From the NCBI RefSeq assembly GCF_019444005.1, contig NZ_CP049304.1:1116001-1180000 (forward strand): a stretch of 64,000 nt of DNA. Reading direction: 5' to 3'. The translations under genes were made by a program, and so were the position numbers. Shown in pieces: positions 45,796 through 54,186 of this stretch (its first letter is position 1; the number at the start of each line of letters is the position of its first letter). The notes below the pieces were generated by a model. It searched no databases and had not been told where the DNA came from. It worked only from the letters and a program-made list of their open reading frames with translations. The stretch comes from Liquorilactobacillus nagelii DSM 13675 (GTDB lineage: Bacteria; Bacillota; Bacilli; Lactobacillales; Lactobacillaceae).

Positions 45796-47088
45796 TTGAA
45801 ACCACTTGCTTTTCGAATGCGTCCGCGCGTTATTGATGAAGTTATCGGTCAACAACATTTAGTCGGTCCTGGTAAAATCATTCGCCGGATGGTAACTGCA
45901 AAAATGTTATCCTCGATGATTCTTTATGGGCCACCTGGTACTGGTAAAACTAGTATTGCCAGTGCCATTGCCGGCTCAACCAAATATGCTTTACGAACCT
46001 TAAACGCTGCAACTGATTCGAAAAAAGAACTTGAAGCAGTAGCAGCCGAAGCAAAAATGAGTGGGACGGTTATTTTGATGCTTGACGAAATCCATCGCCT
46101 AACCAAACCCAAGCAAGATTTCTTACTGCCTCACTTAGAAAGTGGTCGAATCATCCTAATTGGCGCTACAACTGAGAATCCATACATTGCAATTAATCCA
46201 GCTATACGGAGTCGTACCCAGATCTTCCAAGTTAAACCTTTAAGTGAAAATGACATTAAAACAGCAATTAACCGTGCGCTAACTGATTCCGAACGCGGTC
46301 TAGGCAAAATGAAAATCCAACTTGAACCCGCCGCTGAACAATTACTCACTCAAGTAACTCATGGTGATTTGCGCAGTGTTTTGAATGCTTTAGAGCTCGC
46401 AGCCAAGTCAACTCCGCCCAGTGGAGAAAATCAGGAAATTAAGTTAACGCTAAAAATTATTGAAGAATGCATTCAACATAAAGCATTAGTCCAAGATAAA
46501 GATGGCGATGCCCACTATGACGTGATTTCGGCATTTCAAAAATCAATTCGTGGCTCAGATACCGATGCTGCCCTACACTATTTAGCTCGTTTACTGGCAG
46601 CTGGAGATTTGGTTAGTGTTTTTCGGCGACTATTAACTATTGCTTATGAAGATATTGGCCTAGCCAACCCTACCGCCGCATCGCATACGGTCGCGGCTAT
46701 CACTGCCGCTGAAAAAATTGGTTTGCCCGAGGCACGAATTCCGTTAGCCGCTGCTGTCATCGAACTTTGTATTTCGCCCAAATCTAATGCTGCCATCACA
46801 GCAATTGATGCTGCCTTAAAAGACATTAATCAAGGGAATTATGGTGATGTGCCTGACCACTTAAAAGATGCTCATTATCAAGGTGCACAAAAGTTGGGTC
46901 ATGGCATCGACTATAAATATCCGCATGATTTTAATCACGATTGGATTGCTCAACAATATCTTCCAACTAAATTAAAAAATAAACGTTATTTTCAACCGAA
47001 AGGTAATAGTCGTTTTGAAGTACAGTTAAAAGAGCGCTACCAACGCCTTAAAAAAGCGCAAGAGCAACAATTACCACCACGCCAATAA
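45796..47088 (+). CDS. rarA: Replication-associated recombination AAA+ ATPase RarA (MgsA)
   Basis: 430 residues. Clamp-loader-like ATPase acting at stalled replication forks. FRMRPRVIDEVIGQQHLVG at 6-24, Walker A LYGPPGTGKTSIA near 43, Walker B ILMLDEIHRLTKPKQD near 93-108, sensor 1 GATTENPYIAINPAIRSR near 120-137, and the C-terminal tetramerisation domain from about 240 (LLTIAYEDIGLANPTA). The start is a TTG at 45796 with AAAAGGAGG upstream. It is followed by the 6S RNA gene, a pairing seen widely in Firmicutes. Confidence 0.96.
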   Translation: MKPLAFRMRPRVIDEVIGQQHLVGPGKIIRRMVTAKMLSSMILYGPPGTGKTSIASAIAGSTKYALRTLNAATDSKKELEAVAAEAKMSGTVILMLDEIHRLTKPKQDFLLPHLESGRIILIGATTENPYIAINPAIRSRTQIFQVKPLSENDIKTAINRALTDSERGLGKMKIQLEPAAEQLLTQVTHGDLRSVLNALELAAKSTPPSGENQEIKLTLKIIEECIQHKALVQDKDGDAHYDVISAFQKSIRGSDTDAALHYLARLLAAGDLVSVFRRLLTIAYEDIGLANPTAASHTVAAITAAEKIGLPEARIPLAAAVIELCISPKSNAAITAIDAALKDINQGNYGDVPDHLKDAHYQGAQKLGHGIDYKYPHDFNHDWIAQQYLPTKLKNKRYFQPKGNSRFEVQLKERYQRLKKAQEQQLPPRQ

Positions 47089-47089
47089 T

Positions 47090-47118
47090 TTGAAAAAGCT
47101 ACTTTAGTATGCTAGAAT
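47090..47118 (+). promoter_or_regulatory. Sigma-A-type promoter of the 6S RNA gene
   Basis: TTGAAA (47090-47095), 17-base spacer, TAGAAT (47113-47118). It begins directly after the rarA stop and places the transcript start near 47125. Confidence 0.75.
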
Positions 47119-47124
47119 AAAATC

Positions 47125-47364
47125 AAATCTGAGATGTGCGCGTTATCTCATAACGTAAGGTTGACCGAACACCTATATAATTGGTCTTTGAAATGAAATA
47201 TTAATAACATGCCTCTTTGAGGAAGTTAGCAGTATTTCTATTGAAGACCCCCTGCTTGTCAGCGGGTTCAACTACAGAGATGATTAACGGCATCATGCGG
47301 ATTACAAAGTTTATCTTTGGTAAAGGGGCTGTGACAAAAACAATATTTTGTTCAGCTCCTTTTA
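47125..47364 (+). ncRNA. ssrS: 6S RNA
   Basis: About 240 bases without a coding frame, with a strong promoter and a terminator at its end (AAAGGGGCTG and CAGCTCCTTTT, 47322-47363). The segments GTAAGGTTGACCGAACAC and GATTAACGGCATCATGCGG resemble conserved arms of Firmicutes 6S RNA, and position just downstream of rarA is the usual one. 6S RNA mimics an open promoter and binds sigma-A RNA polymerase in stationary phase. I have not folded the full molecule. Confidence 0.8.
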
Positions 47365-47418
47365 CTATTTATGAATAATCTTACTTAATTAACTATCACG
47401 AAAAAGGAAGCTGAACTT

Positions 47419-47715
47419 GTGAATTTTTTAATCAATCTTTTAGCTGGTCTCTTGGCTATTATTCTATTAATTTTAGGCTTGTATTTATTTAAGCAACGAC
47501 AAACTGAACTTTTTCAGCAAGCAGCTGCGCGAAATCATGGCTTAAAAAAACTATTTCAAATTTTAGGGACAGTTTTAATCATTTTGGCAATTGCGACCGT
47601 CGCGACTATCTTTTTAAAATCAGTTTTATGGTTAGCTTTAATCCTAATCATTGACGCTATCATAGTTATTTTAGTGCCATTTTTATTATTAGCTGCTTTC
47701 CCGCAAAATCGTTAA
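47419..47715 (+). CDS. Small membrane protein of unknown function
   Basis: 98 residues with three hydrophobic segments (about 4-24, 47-64 and 68-92), and a short basic loop between the first two (FKQRQTELFQQAAARNHGLKK). The start is a GTG at 47419 preceded by AAAGGAAG. I recognise no family motif. It lies between the 6S RNA and the universal stress protein gene, which has its own promoter overlapping this gene's 3' end region. Membrane location is all that can be stated. Confidence 0.65.
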   Translation: MNFLINLLAGLLAIILLILGLYLFKQRQTELFQQAAARNHGLKKLFQILGTVLIILAIATVATIFLKSVLWLALILIIDAIIVILVPFLLLAAFPQNR

Positions 47716-47725
47716 ATTTTTAGTT

Positions 47726-47754
47726 TTGTATTTTCTGATTATTTAAGGTAAAAT
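47726..47754 (+). promoter_or_regulatory. Sigma-A-type promoter of the usp gene
   Basis: TTGTAT (47726-47731), 17-base spacer, TAAAAT (47749-47754), about 30 bases upstream of the start codon. Confidence 0.7.
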
Positions 47755-47783
47755 GGAGTTGAGAAAAAGAAAGGGTGATGACA

Positions 47784-48272
47784 ATGCTACAGCAATATAA
47801 TAATATTCTTGTTCCGATCGATGGTTCTAAAGAAGCTGAATTAGCTTTTAAAAAAGCCGTCGCTGTTACTCGACGAAACGGCGAAACAGCGAAATTACAT
47901 CTCTTACATGTGGTTGATACACGTGCTTTCCAAAACATTTCAAGTTTTGATACCGCGATGGTCGAACAAGTTACTGAAACTGCTAAAAAAACGTTAGAAA
48001 AATATGTTGCAGAAGCACAAGCAAGCGGATTAAAAAACATTGATTATTCAATTGAATATGGTGCTCCTAAGGTTATTATTGCTAAAGAAGTTCCTGCTGA
48101 AAAAGATATTGATTTAATTATGATTGGTGCAACTGGTTTGAACGCTGTCGAAAGATTGTTAATCGGATCAGTTACCGAATATGTTACACGAACCGCTGCT
48201 TGCGATGTGTTAGTTGTCAGAACTGATCTTGATAATAAGCCCGTTATAGCTGAAAAAAAGCCTAAGAAATAA
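47784..48272 (+). CDS. Universal stress protein (UspA family)
   Basis: 162 residues forming one Usp domain. YNNILVPIDGSKEAELAFKKAV at 5-26, LHLLHVVDT near 40, and the nucleotide-binding IMIGATGLNAVERLLIGSVTEYVTRTAACDVLVVR near 112-146, with the G-x2-G-x9-G-(S/T) pattern of the ATP-binding type. The C-terminus adds a short lysine-rich tail. The ATG at 47784 follows AAAGGG by eight bases; GTG 47775 and ATG 47778 are upstream but overlap the site. Single gene with promoter and terminator. Confidence 0.92.
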   Translation: MLQQYNNILVPIDGSKEAELAFKKAVAVTRRNGETAKLHLLHVVDTRAFQNISSFDTAMVEQVTETAKKTLEKYVAEAQASGLKNIDYSIEYGAPKVIIAKEVPAEKDIDLIMIGATGLNAVERLLIGSVTEYVTRTAACDVLVVRTDLDNKPVIAEKKPKK

Positions 48273-48282
48273 CTTAATAAGC

Positions 48283-48321
48283 AAAAAGCCAGTGATTAAT
48301 AACAAGTCACTGACTTTTTTT
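48283..48321. terminator. Bidirectional terminator between usp and the dauR-type gene
   Basis: AAAAGCCAGTGA and TCACTGACTTTT, one mismatch, loop of 11 bases, followed by T-run. Confidence 0.85.
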
Positions 48322-48354
48322 GTGATTTAATCTAATCAGCCTCAAGCAAAAAGA

Positions 48355-49085
48355 CTATTCTTTTGCTTCACTCTTAACCGACTGCAGATAACGATAAACA
48401 CTTGGTTCCGAAACCTTCAGCACTTTAGCAGCAACCCCCACAGCATCTTTCAACAAAAAATAGCCTTGATGATGCAATCGACGAACAACCTCAAGTTTGT
48501 CTTCTCGTTTTAGATAATTAACTGAAATGTTCTTCTCACTACAAATCTTATTAACTTCGCTTTCAGCCAGCTCATTAATATTAGAAGTCAAGTGTTCTGG
48601 TTCAACCTGAGCAGCAACTAATTTCTCTCGTCCAGCAACAGTCGATAATTTGCTGCTGTTTAATTTTTCTTCCGGCTCTAGATGCTTATAATCAACCACA
48701 ATTTGATCAACCAACTCTTTTAATTTATCGAAAGCACTATCATCGGTATTAATACAAATCATCGCTACTAATTCTTCTTGATACCGAATAAAAAATGTTG
48801 ATGACCGTAAAGTATGTCCCCCCGGGAAACCCCTTGATAGTTCGCCAAGAATTGACTTTTTTCGCGTTTCCCAGCTTGCATTGTTCGCAAGGCTAAATTT
48901 GTTGCTGGGTCACCAATTTTTCGTTTTGAAACAGTAGCATTCCGAATAGCAATTACTGAATGATCTAAATCAGTTAAATCATTTAAAACAACTTCACTGG
49001 TGTTTCCCAGAATTTCAGCTAAAAAATCAACCATTGGAATAAAGCTTCTAATATAAGTATAAATTTTCTGTTGTCGATCCATCAT
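48355..49085 (-). pseudogene. YheO/DauR-type transcriptional regulator, broken by a one-base frameshift
   Basis: Two abutting frames on the minus strand make one family protein. The first (49085-48768) gives the PAS-like YheO domain (FLAEILGNTSEVVLNDLTDLDHSVIAI) up to NYQGVSRG, then loses register and stops. Adding one G to the G-run at 48818-48823 restores SRGGHTLRSSTFFIRYQEELVAMICINTD, exactly the YheO pattern, and joins the second frame (48762-48355), which holds the C-terminal helix-turn-helix (VAAKVLKVSEPSVYRYLQSV). The restored length is about 243 residues, near the family norm. The second half has no good ribosome site. Family members regulate D-amino-acid or serine-type catabolism. 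It may be a true pseudogene, a slippery phase-variable tract or a sequencing error. Confidence 0.85.
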
Positions 49086-49258
49086 TTATCACTTCTTTCA
49101 CTCAAAAATAACAACTTAATAATATTTTATCACTTTCGATTTTCGAATGGGCTTTCGATTGTTCTAAAAAACTCAACATTACTTAACAAAATAAACAAAC
49201 TTCTTACAAAACTAAACTTTCCACTTTGAACTAGCAACAATTTTTGCTTTAAAATACT

Positions 49259-49292
49259 AAAAAGACTGGACAAATTTGTCACAGTCTTTTTG
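49259..49292 (-). terminator. Terminator of the serine dehydratase operon
   Basis: AAAAAGACTG and CAGTCTTTTT around GACAAATTTGTCA, itself self-complementary, 20 bases beyond the sdaAA stop. Confidence 0.85.
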
Positions 49293-49311
49293 ATAGTTTA
49301 ACTCTATTTTT

Positions 49312-50202
49312 CTAATTATCGGCTACTGTCTGTCCAAAAATTTTCATCTTTAATTTCAATCCTGTTGGTGTTCCCGCAACTCCTCCGAGACCAGTTTCAC
49401 GCAAAGCCCGTGGCAGTCCTTTACCAACTCGATCCATAGCTTGAATTACTTCATCAGCTGGAATTTTGTTTGTCAAACCTGCAAGTGCCATATCAGCAGC
49501 AATCAACCCATTGCCGGCTCCGATTGCATTACGTTTAACACATGGCAATTCAACTAATCCAGCTACAGGATCACAAACTAATCCTAATAAATTACTAATT
49601 GCCATCGCAAGAGCTTCAGCTGATTGCTCAGGCGAACCACCAGCCGCTTCGACAGCTGCAGCGGCTCCCATCGCCGATGCACTGCCAACTTCTGCTTGAC
49701 AACCACCTGTTGCCCCAGCAATTCCAGCGTTATTAGCAATTACCATTCCAAACGCCCCTGCTGTAAAAAGAAAACGAACTTGCTGTTCATGATTGAGTTG
49801 CAAGCGTTTTGTTATGGTAAACAAGATTCCTGGCAAAGTACCAGATGAACCAGCTGTTGGCGTTGCACAAATCACTCCCATGGCTGCATTAACTTCGTTG
49901 GTCGCAATTGCATTCTGGACAGCTGCAATCATAGTATCACCTGACAAAGTAGTTTTTTCTTGCCGGTACTTCTGTAACAAAACAGCTTCGCCGCCGGTTA
50001 AACCAGTTTTACTGAAAACTCCGTCACCAGTAACACCTTTTTTTGCTGCATTTTCCATGACGGCGAGATTTTGTTCCATTGCTTGCCAAACCTCTTCTCG
50101 CGTTGCTTGATTCTCATTGATTTCTTGTTGAATCATTAGTTCTGATATTGATTGTTGCTTCTTTTTAGCATCGTCAACTAATTCTTTGATATTTGTATAC
50201 AT
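49312..50202 (-). CDS. sdaAA: L-serine dehydratase, iron-sulfur alpha subunit
   Basis: 296 residues. Catalytic subunit of the two-part [4Fe-4S] serine dehydratase that turns L-serine into pyruvate and ammonia. MGVICATPTAGSSGTLPGIL near 108 carries the first cysteine and the substrate loop; LLGLVCDPVAGLVELPCVKRNAIGAGN near 205-231 carries two more cluster cysteines. Starting at MYTNIKELVDDA (ATG 50202, ten bases after AAGGGG) matches the B. subtilis N-terminus; ATG 50208 and GTG 50211 are also in frame. Last gene of the operon, about ten bases after sdaAB. Confidence 0.94.
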   Translation of the reverse strand: MYTNIKELVDDAKKKQQSISELMIQQEINENQATREEVWQAMEQNLAVMENAAKKGVTGDGVFSKTGLTGGEAVLLQKYRQEKTTLSGDTMIAAVQNAIATNEVNAAMGVICATPTAGSSGTLPGILFTITKRLQLNHEQQVRFLFTAGAFGMVIANNAGIAGATGGCQAEVGSASAMGAAAAVEAAGGSPEQSAEALAMAISNLLGLVCDPVAGLVELPCVKRNAIGAGNGLIAADMALAGLTNKIPADEVIQAMDRVGKGLPRALRETGLGGVAGTPTGLKLKMKIFGQTVADN

Positions 50203-50223
50203 AGCCATCACACCCCTTAATAA

Positions 50224-50877
50224 TTATAAATAAATTAACTCTGGTAGCTTATCAGATAGTTCAGCTATATCATTGCTTCTTAAACGACGGCTTAAATCAT
50301 ATTCAAAAATTTGTTGCTGGTCACTAGTACCATATTTATTCGTTTGATAAATTTGTGCCAGTTTTTTTAAACTTTTTTCGACAATTTCATTATCCGAGCT
50401 TTGACCTTTAACTAGTACAATAGGTAGTGGTCCCTTAGGTTTAATACTAAAACCGTCTAATTGAATTTCACGAATTTCAATTGTCCCCCCACCGATCGAA
50501 CAACCTGCTAACTTAATTTGCTTGTCAGTATTTTCCAATTCAATAATCGCTGTGTTTGGATGATTAATGGGACTATCAACAGTTTCTTCAATAAACTTAA
50601 TCTTAATTCCCTTTGACTCTGCAATTTTAATTGCATTCGGAACCCGCGAATCATCAGGTGCAAAGCCTAAGATACCACTGATAATCGCGTAATCCGTTCC
50701 ATGTCCTTTGTGTGTTTGAGCAAAAGACTCATAATAATGAACAACAATTTTTTGTGGTAAACCATTAAAAACTTTATTTGCTGCACGACCAATGGCAACT
50801 GCACCAGCTGTATGCGAACTAGAAGGGCCAATCATAATCGGACCAATAATATCAAAAACACTTTTATAATTTGCCAT
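50224..50877 (-). CDS. sdaAB: L-serine dehydratase, beta subunit
   Basis: 217 residues. SVFDIIGPIMIGPSSSHTAGAVAIGRAA at 6-33 is the hallmark of the beta subunit, and HYYESFAQTHKGHGTDYAIISGILGF near 47-72 follows. The C-terminal part (about 145-217) corresponds to the ACT-like region of Gram-positive SdaAB but is weakly conserved. AAAGGAG precedes the ATG. It lies between the PfoR-type gene and sdaAA, with 13-21 base gaps. Confidence 0.94.
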   Translation of the reverse strand: MANYKSVFDIIGPIMIGPSSSHTAGAVAIGRAANKVFNGLPQKIVVHYYESFAQTHKGHGTDYAIISGILGFAPDDSRVPNAIKIAESKGIKIKFIEETVDSPINHPNTAIIELENTDKQIKLAGCSIGGGTIEIREIQLDGFSIKPKGPLPIVLVKGQSSDNEIVEKSLKKLAQIYQTNKYGTSDQQQIFEYDLSRRLRSNDIAELSDKLPELIYL

Positions 50878-50894
50878 AATTATTATCTCCTTTT

Positions 50895-51950
50895 TTATGC
50901 TTTAACACTTGCAACTGTTTTTTCTTCTGTTTGATGTTCATCGCGAATTTCAGCAACGGTATGAATATCAAAGTGTTTAAACATCAAACCACCTAAATAA
51001 CCCCAAATTGTACTATTAATTAAAATCAGTAAAACTGCTTCTAAAGTTTTAATTGCAGGATTAAATCCAAATGCAACAATTAAGCCAGCCCAAGGAGTTG
51101 CCATCCCAGTAACATTAATCACTAAGCCAAACATCGTAATAATAATTCCATTAACTGCTCCAGCAAAAGCATTTGTTAAAAAAATTGGAATAGGATTGGC
51201 CGCAATAATGTCGATTTGAGTCAAAGGTTCAATTGTAACTGCTAGCGTTGTTGAAAAATCTCCAAATTTTAATTTTCTAAATAGGGTAAAGTTTAAGAAA
51301 GAATTGCCGGTACAACCTAGAGCACCAATTGCCATCGGCACACCCGTCAAACCGATTAAACTAGTTAAAACCATTGATGATAAGGGCGTCATTCCAACAA
51401 TCGGAATAATCATTCCTAAGATTGCTCCCATGAAGATAGGATTTCCTTGAGTGGCTGTTGTTACTGATGTACCGATTACATGTAAAATGAACAATACCCC
51501 AGGGGAAATTAAATTAGCAATCAAGTTTACTAACATTGGACCAACGAGAACAATAACAATTAAATCTAATCCGTCTGTAACTTTTTTTTGCAACCATTTT
51601 ATCAAAAAAGAAATTAGATAAGCAGCAATAAATGCTGGTAATAACTTGACTTTTAAAAGTGAAACTCCGAGCAAAATTGCAAAAACTGGACTAATTCCAA
51701 ATGCTAAAGGCACCAGAGTACCAGCCGCTAATCCACCAAGTGACCCCATTGTGTTACCAATCTGTTTTGCAAATTCAACATTAAAAACCCCACCAATTGC
51801 ATAACTTAGAAATGCCTGTGGTAAAAATGTAGCACAAGCAGCTCCTGATAAGGCACTGACAGCTTTTTTACCGTTAGGCGCTTTAAAAGTGAAAAGCGTC
51901 ATAATCCCGATTACTGAAAGTAATACTAAAACGCCGGTAATAATTGACAT
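50895..51950 (-). CDS. PfoR-type (COG3641, PTS IIC-like) membrane protein of the serine operon
   Basis: 351 residues with about nine to ten hydrophobic segments. It resembles the PfoR family, once named a regulator of perfringolysin and now usually listed as a PTS IIC-like transporter: FTFKAPNGKKAVSALSGAACATFLPQAFLSYAIGG near 18-52, NPIFMGAILGMIIPIVGMTPLSSMVLTSLIGLTGVPMAIGALGCTGNS near 175-222. No PTS IIA or IIB partner is encoded nearby. It is first in the operon with sdaAB and sdaAA, which suggests serine (or a serine-yielding compound) as substrate. The ATG at 51950 follows GGAGGAGATTCTT; the frame is open to 52001 but upstream of that site. Confidence 0.82.
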   Translation of the reverse strand: MSIITGVLVLLSVIGIMTLFTFKAPNGKKAVSALSGAACATFLPQAFLSYAIGGVFNVEFAKQIGNTMGSLGGLAAGTLVPLAFGISPVFAILLGVSLLKVKLLPAFIAAYLISFLIKWLQKKVTDGLDLIVIVLVGPMLVNLIANLISPGVLFILHVIGTSVTTATQGNPIFMGAILGMIIPIVGMTPLSSMVLTSLIGLTGVPMAIGALGCTGNSFLNFTLFRKLKFGDFSTTLAVTIEPLTQIDIIAANPIPIFLTNAFAGAVNGIIITMFGLVINVTGMATPWAGLIVAFGFNPAIKTLEAVLLILINSTIWGYLGGLMFKHFDIHTVAEIRDEHQTEEKTVASVKA

Positions 51951-52101
51951 AAGAATCTCCTCCATTTGATAATTTGCTGCAGCAGTTGTGAATAAAAGCA
52001 CATAAAATGTGATAAATAATTATTTCTACGTTTAGATTCTATCACATTGATACTTTTTTTTCAGCATAATAATATAATTTCAAATGGAAATTTAATTATC
52101 C

Positions 52102-52145
52102 AAAAAAAAAAGCTGGAAGAATTTCTTCTTTCAGTTCTTTTTTTC
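52102..52145 (-). terminator. Terminator downstream of serS
   Basis: Minus strand AACTGAAAGAAG with CTTCCAGCTT, followed by a T-run. It lies about 95 bases past the serS stop. Confidence 0.7.
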
Positions 52146-52241
52146 AAAATTTAACTACTCTGATTAAATTTAACCTTAATAGCGTTCATTTAAAACCTGC
52201 TAATTAATATTAAATTATTCTGAGAATTTATAAAACTTAGC

Positions 52242-53558
52242 CTACTCTACATGATGAGCCTTTTTGGCAGCAGCTAATTGATCATCTTGCGTAATTACTT
52301 TAACCCCATCCATATATGGAACCAAAGCTTCCGGAATTTTAATTGACCCATCTGCTTGTTGATAATTTTCCATAATAGCTGCTACTGTACGACCAACCGC
52401 TAACCCTGAGCCATTCAATGTATGGACATATGCCACACTTCCATCTTCCTTTCGGTAACGAATCATTGCTCGACGCGCTTGGAAGTCCAAGCAATTTGAA
52501 CATGAGCTGATTTCACGATAAGTATGTTGGTATGGCATCCAGACTTCAACATCATACGTTTTCGCTGATGAAAAACCTGTATCACCAGTTGAAAGCACAA
52601 TTACATGATGAGCTAGTCCTAATCGTTTCAAAACCTCTTGAGCATCAAGCGTTAATTTTTCGAGTTCTTGATAAGAATTTTCTGGTTTAACGTACTTAAC
52701 CATTTCAACCTTATTGAATTGATGCATCCGAATCAATCCTCGAGTATCACGACCTGCACTACCAGCTTCTGAACGAAAACATGGCGTTAAAGCAGTCAGA
52801 TAAACCGGTAATTGTTTTTCATCCAAAATTTCTTGTGAATAATAATTTGTCAGTGGGACCTCTGCTGTTGGGATCAAGGTCATACCAGTTGCTTCAACTG
52901 TGTAAACATCTTCTTTAAACTTAGGAAATTGACCGGTACCAAACATTGTGTTCCCAGTTACTAAATATGGTGGTAATACTTCTTGATAGCCTTGTTCTTT
53001 AGTGTGTAAATCTAACATAAAATTATAAACTGCCCGTTCCAAACGCGCACCAGCATTTTTATAAAAGACAAATCTTGCACCTGAAATTTTGGCAGCCCGT
53101 TCAAAATCAAGCATTTGCAAATCATCACCTAAATCCCAGTGAGCTTTTGGTTCAAAATTAAATGTTGGGATAGTCCCCCATTTTCTGATTTCAACGTTAC
53201 TATCTTCATCAGGTCCAACAGGAATACTATCATCTGGTAAATTAGGTAAACGAACTGCAATATAACGGAATTTTTCTTCTAGTTCAGCTACTGTATTTTC
53301 CAGTGTTTTGATTTTTTGGTTCAATCCCTTAACTTCAGCAATTAATTCTTGCCGCTGATCGTTGCCGGTTGTTTTCTGCCGAATTTGATCAGTTAACTGA
53401 TTCTTTTGACTTTTCAAATCTTCAACTTGTTTAATTTGAGTTCTTCTTTCTTGATCGAGCTCAACGTATTGATCAATTTCTTCTCCCTTAACTCCACGAT
53501 TAGCTAGTTTTTCACGTACAATTTTTTCATTTTCTCGAACATATTTTGGATTTAACAT
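52242..53558 (-). CDS. serS: Seryl-tRNA synthetase
   Basis: 438 residues. Class II synthetase charging tRNA-Ser (and tRNA-Sec where present). The N-terminal helical arm is a long antiparallel coiled coil (about 30-100). Motif 1 is around [13 protein letters not shown], motif 2 is [25 protein letters not shown] near 273-297, and motif 3 is [19 protein letters not shown] near 383-401. GAGGAG lies before the ATG at 53558. It has its own promoter and a serine T-box. Confidence 0.97.
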   Translation of the reverse strand: MLNPKYVRENEKIVREKLANRGVKGEEIDQYVELDQERRTQIKQVEDLKSQKNQLTDQIRQKTTGNDQRQELIAEVKGLNQKIKTLENTVAELEEKFRYIAVRLPNLPDDSIPVGPDEDSNVEIRKWGTIPTFNFEPKAHWDLGDDLQMLDFERAAKISGARFVFYKNAGARLERAVYNFMLDLHTKEQGYQEVLPPYLVTGNTMFGTGQFPKFKEDVYTVEATGMTLIPTAEVPLTNYYSQEILDEKQLPVYLTALTPCFRSEAGSAGRDTRGLIRMHQFNKVEMVKYVKPENSYQELEKLTLDAQEVLKRLGLAHHVIVLSTGDTGFSSAKTYDVEVWMPYQHTYREISSCSNCLDFQARRAMIRYRKEDGSVAYVHTLNGSGLAVGRTVAAIMENYQQADGSIKIPEALVPYMDGVKVITQDDQLAAAKKAHHVE

Positions 53559-53602
53559 AAAAATTCACTCCTCATATTATATTAATTAATTTCCTACAAA
53601 AA

Positions 53603-53848
53603 AAATCCCATAGCCTGCTAACACAAGCTATGGGATGTCATTTATCAACATGGTACCACCCAAGTTAACTGCAGTCCGGACTACAGCACTCTTTTAGTTA
53701 ACGATAACCCGTTCTGATTTAATTCACCAGAAAAACTCCGCAGCGGATTCAATCAGCTCCATTAATCACTTTCCAGCAACCGTGACTCTCTTAAATAACT
53801 TTACTGATTTACTATCTGTTTCAACATTACTAATTAATTTACAACCAC
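53603..53848 (-). promoter_or_regulatory. T-box leader of serS; specifier TCC (serine)
   Basis: Minus strand: AAGAGAGTCACGGTTGCTGG stem I start, specifier region GATTGAATCCGCTGCGGAG with TCC at 53745-53747, T-box GGGTGGTACCATG near 53648-53659, and a terminator of ATCCCATAGC and GCTATGGGAT with T-run (53603-53637). Confidence 0.93.
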
Positions 53849-53877
53849 ACTATAATTCAAAATATGTATCATGTCAA
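53849..53877 (-). promoter_or_regulatory. Sigma-A promoter of serS
   Basis: TTGACA (53877-53872), 17-base spacer, TATAGT (53854-53849): a near-consensus promoter just upstream of the T-box. Confidence 0.85.
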
Positions 53878-53897
53878 TAAAATTTTATCAACAAGAA

Positions 53898-53943
53898 TAA
53901 AAAAATTAGGATCATAACCAAACAAAGTTTGCTTATGATCCTA
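53898..53943 (-). terminator. Terminator of the small-protein operon
   Basis: TAGGATCATAA (53907-53917) and TTATGATCCTA (53933-53943) pair perfectly; on the minus strand the stem begins at the stop codon of the 10-residue frame and is followed by ATTTTTTTA. Confidence 0.85.
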
Positions 53944-53976
53944 TCATGACTGACTTGAACCAGAGTCAGATTCCAT
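53944..53976 (-). CDS. Possible 10-residue peptide at the end of a small-protein operon
   Basis: The frame reads MESDSGSSQS and stops. It is preceded by AGGAGGTGG, one of the best ribosome sites in the window, ten bases before the ATG, and it ends exactly where the terminator stem starts. It lies 27 bases after the 54-residue gene. A polar, acidic, serine-rich peptide with no membrane segment. It could be a real micropeptide or a chance frame; the ribosome site is the only strong support. Confidence 0.4.
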   Translation of the reverse strand: MESDSGSSQS

Positions 53977-54003
53977 CAGTACTCCACCTCCTATTTAATT
54001 AAT

Positions 54004-54168
54004 TTATATTACTTGTTCCGTTTGCATTTCCTGCAATACTAATACCACTTGTTTCAAATGTTGATAATCTTTTTCCGTGTAATCTTTTTTGTGTGCTTTA
54101 ATATCAAATTCACGAATTCTCGGTCCGACTTCCATTGCAAGCCTCGTCATTACTTCACCGTATGTCAT
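54004..54168 (-). CDS. Small protein of unknown function (54 aa)
   Basis: MTYGEVMTRLAMEVGPRIRE begins a soluble, helical, charged protein ending in LQEMQTEQVI. The ATG at 54168 follows GGAGGG by eight bases; an ATG six codons upstream is before that site. I recognise no family. It sits 18 bases after the membrane-protein gene and before the possible 10-residue peptide, so the three are likely one transcript. Confidence 0.65.
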   Translation of the reverse strand: MTYGEVMTRLAMEVGPRIREFDIKAHKKDYTEKDYQHLKQVVLVLQEMQTEQVI

Positions 54169-54186
54169 AAATTTCACCCTCCACAT

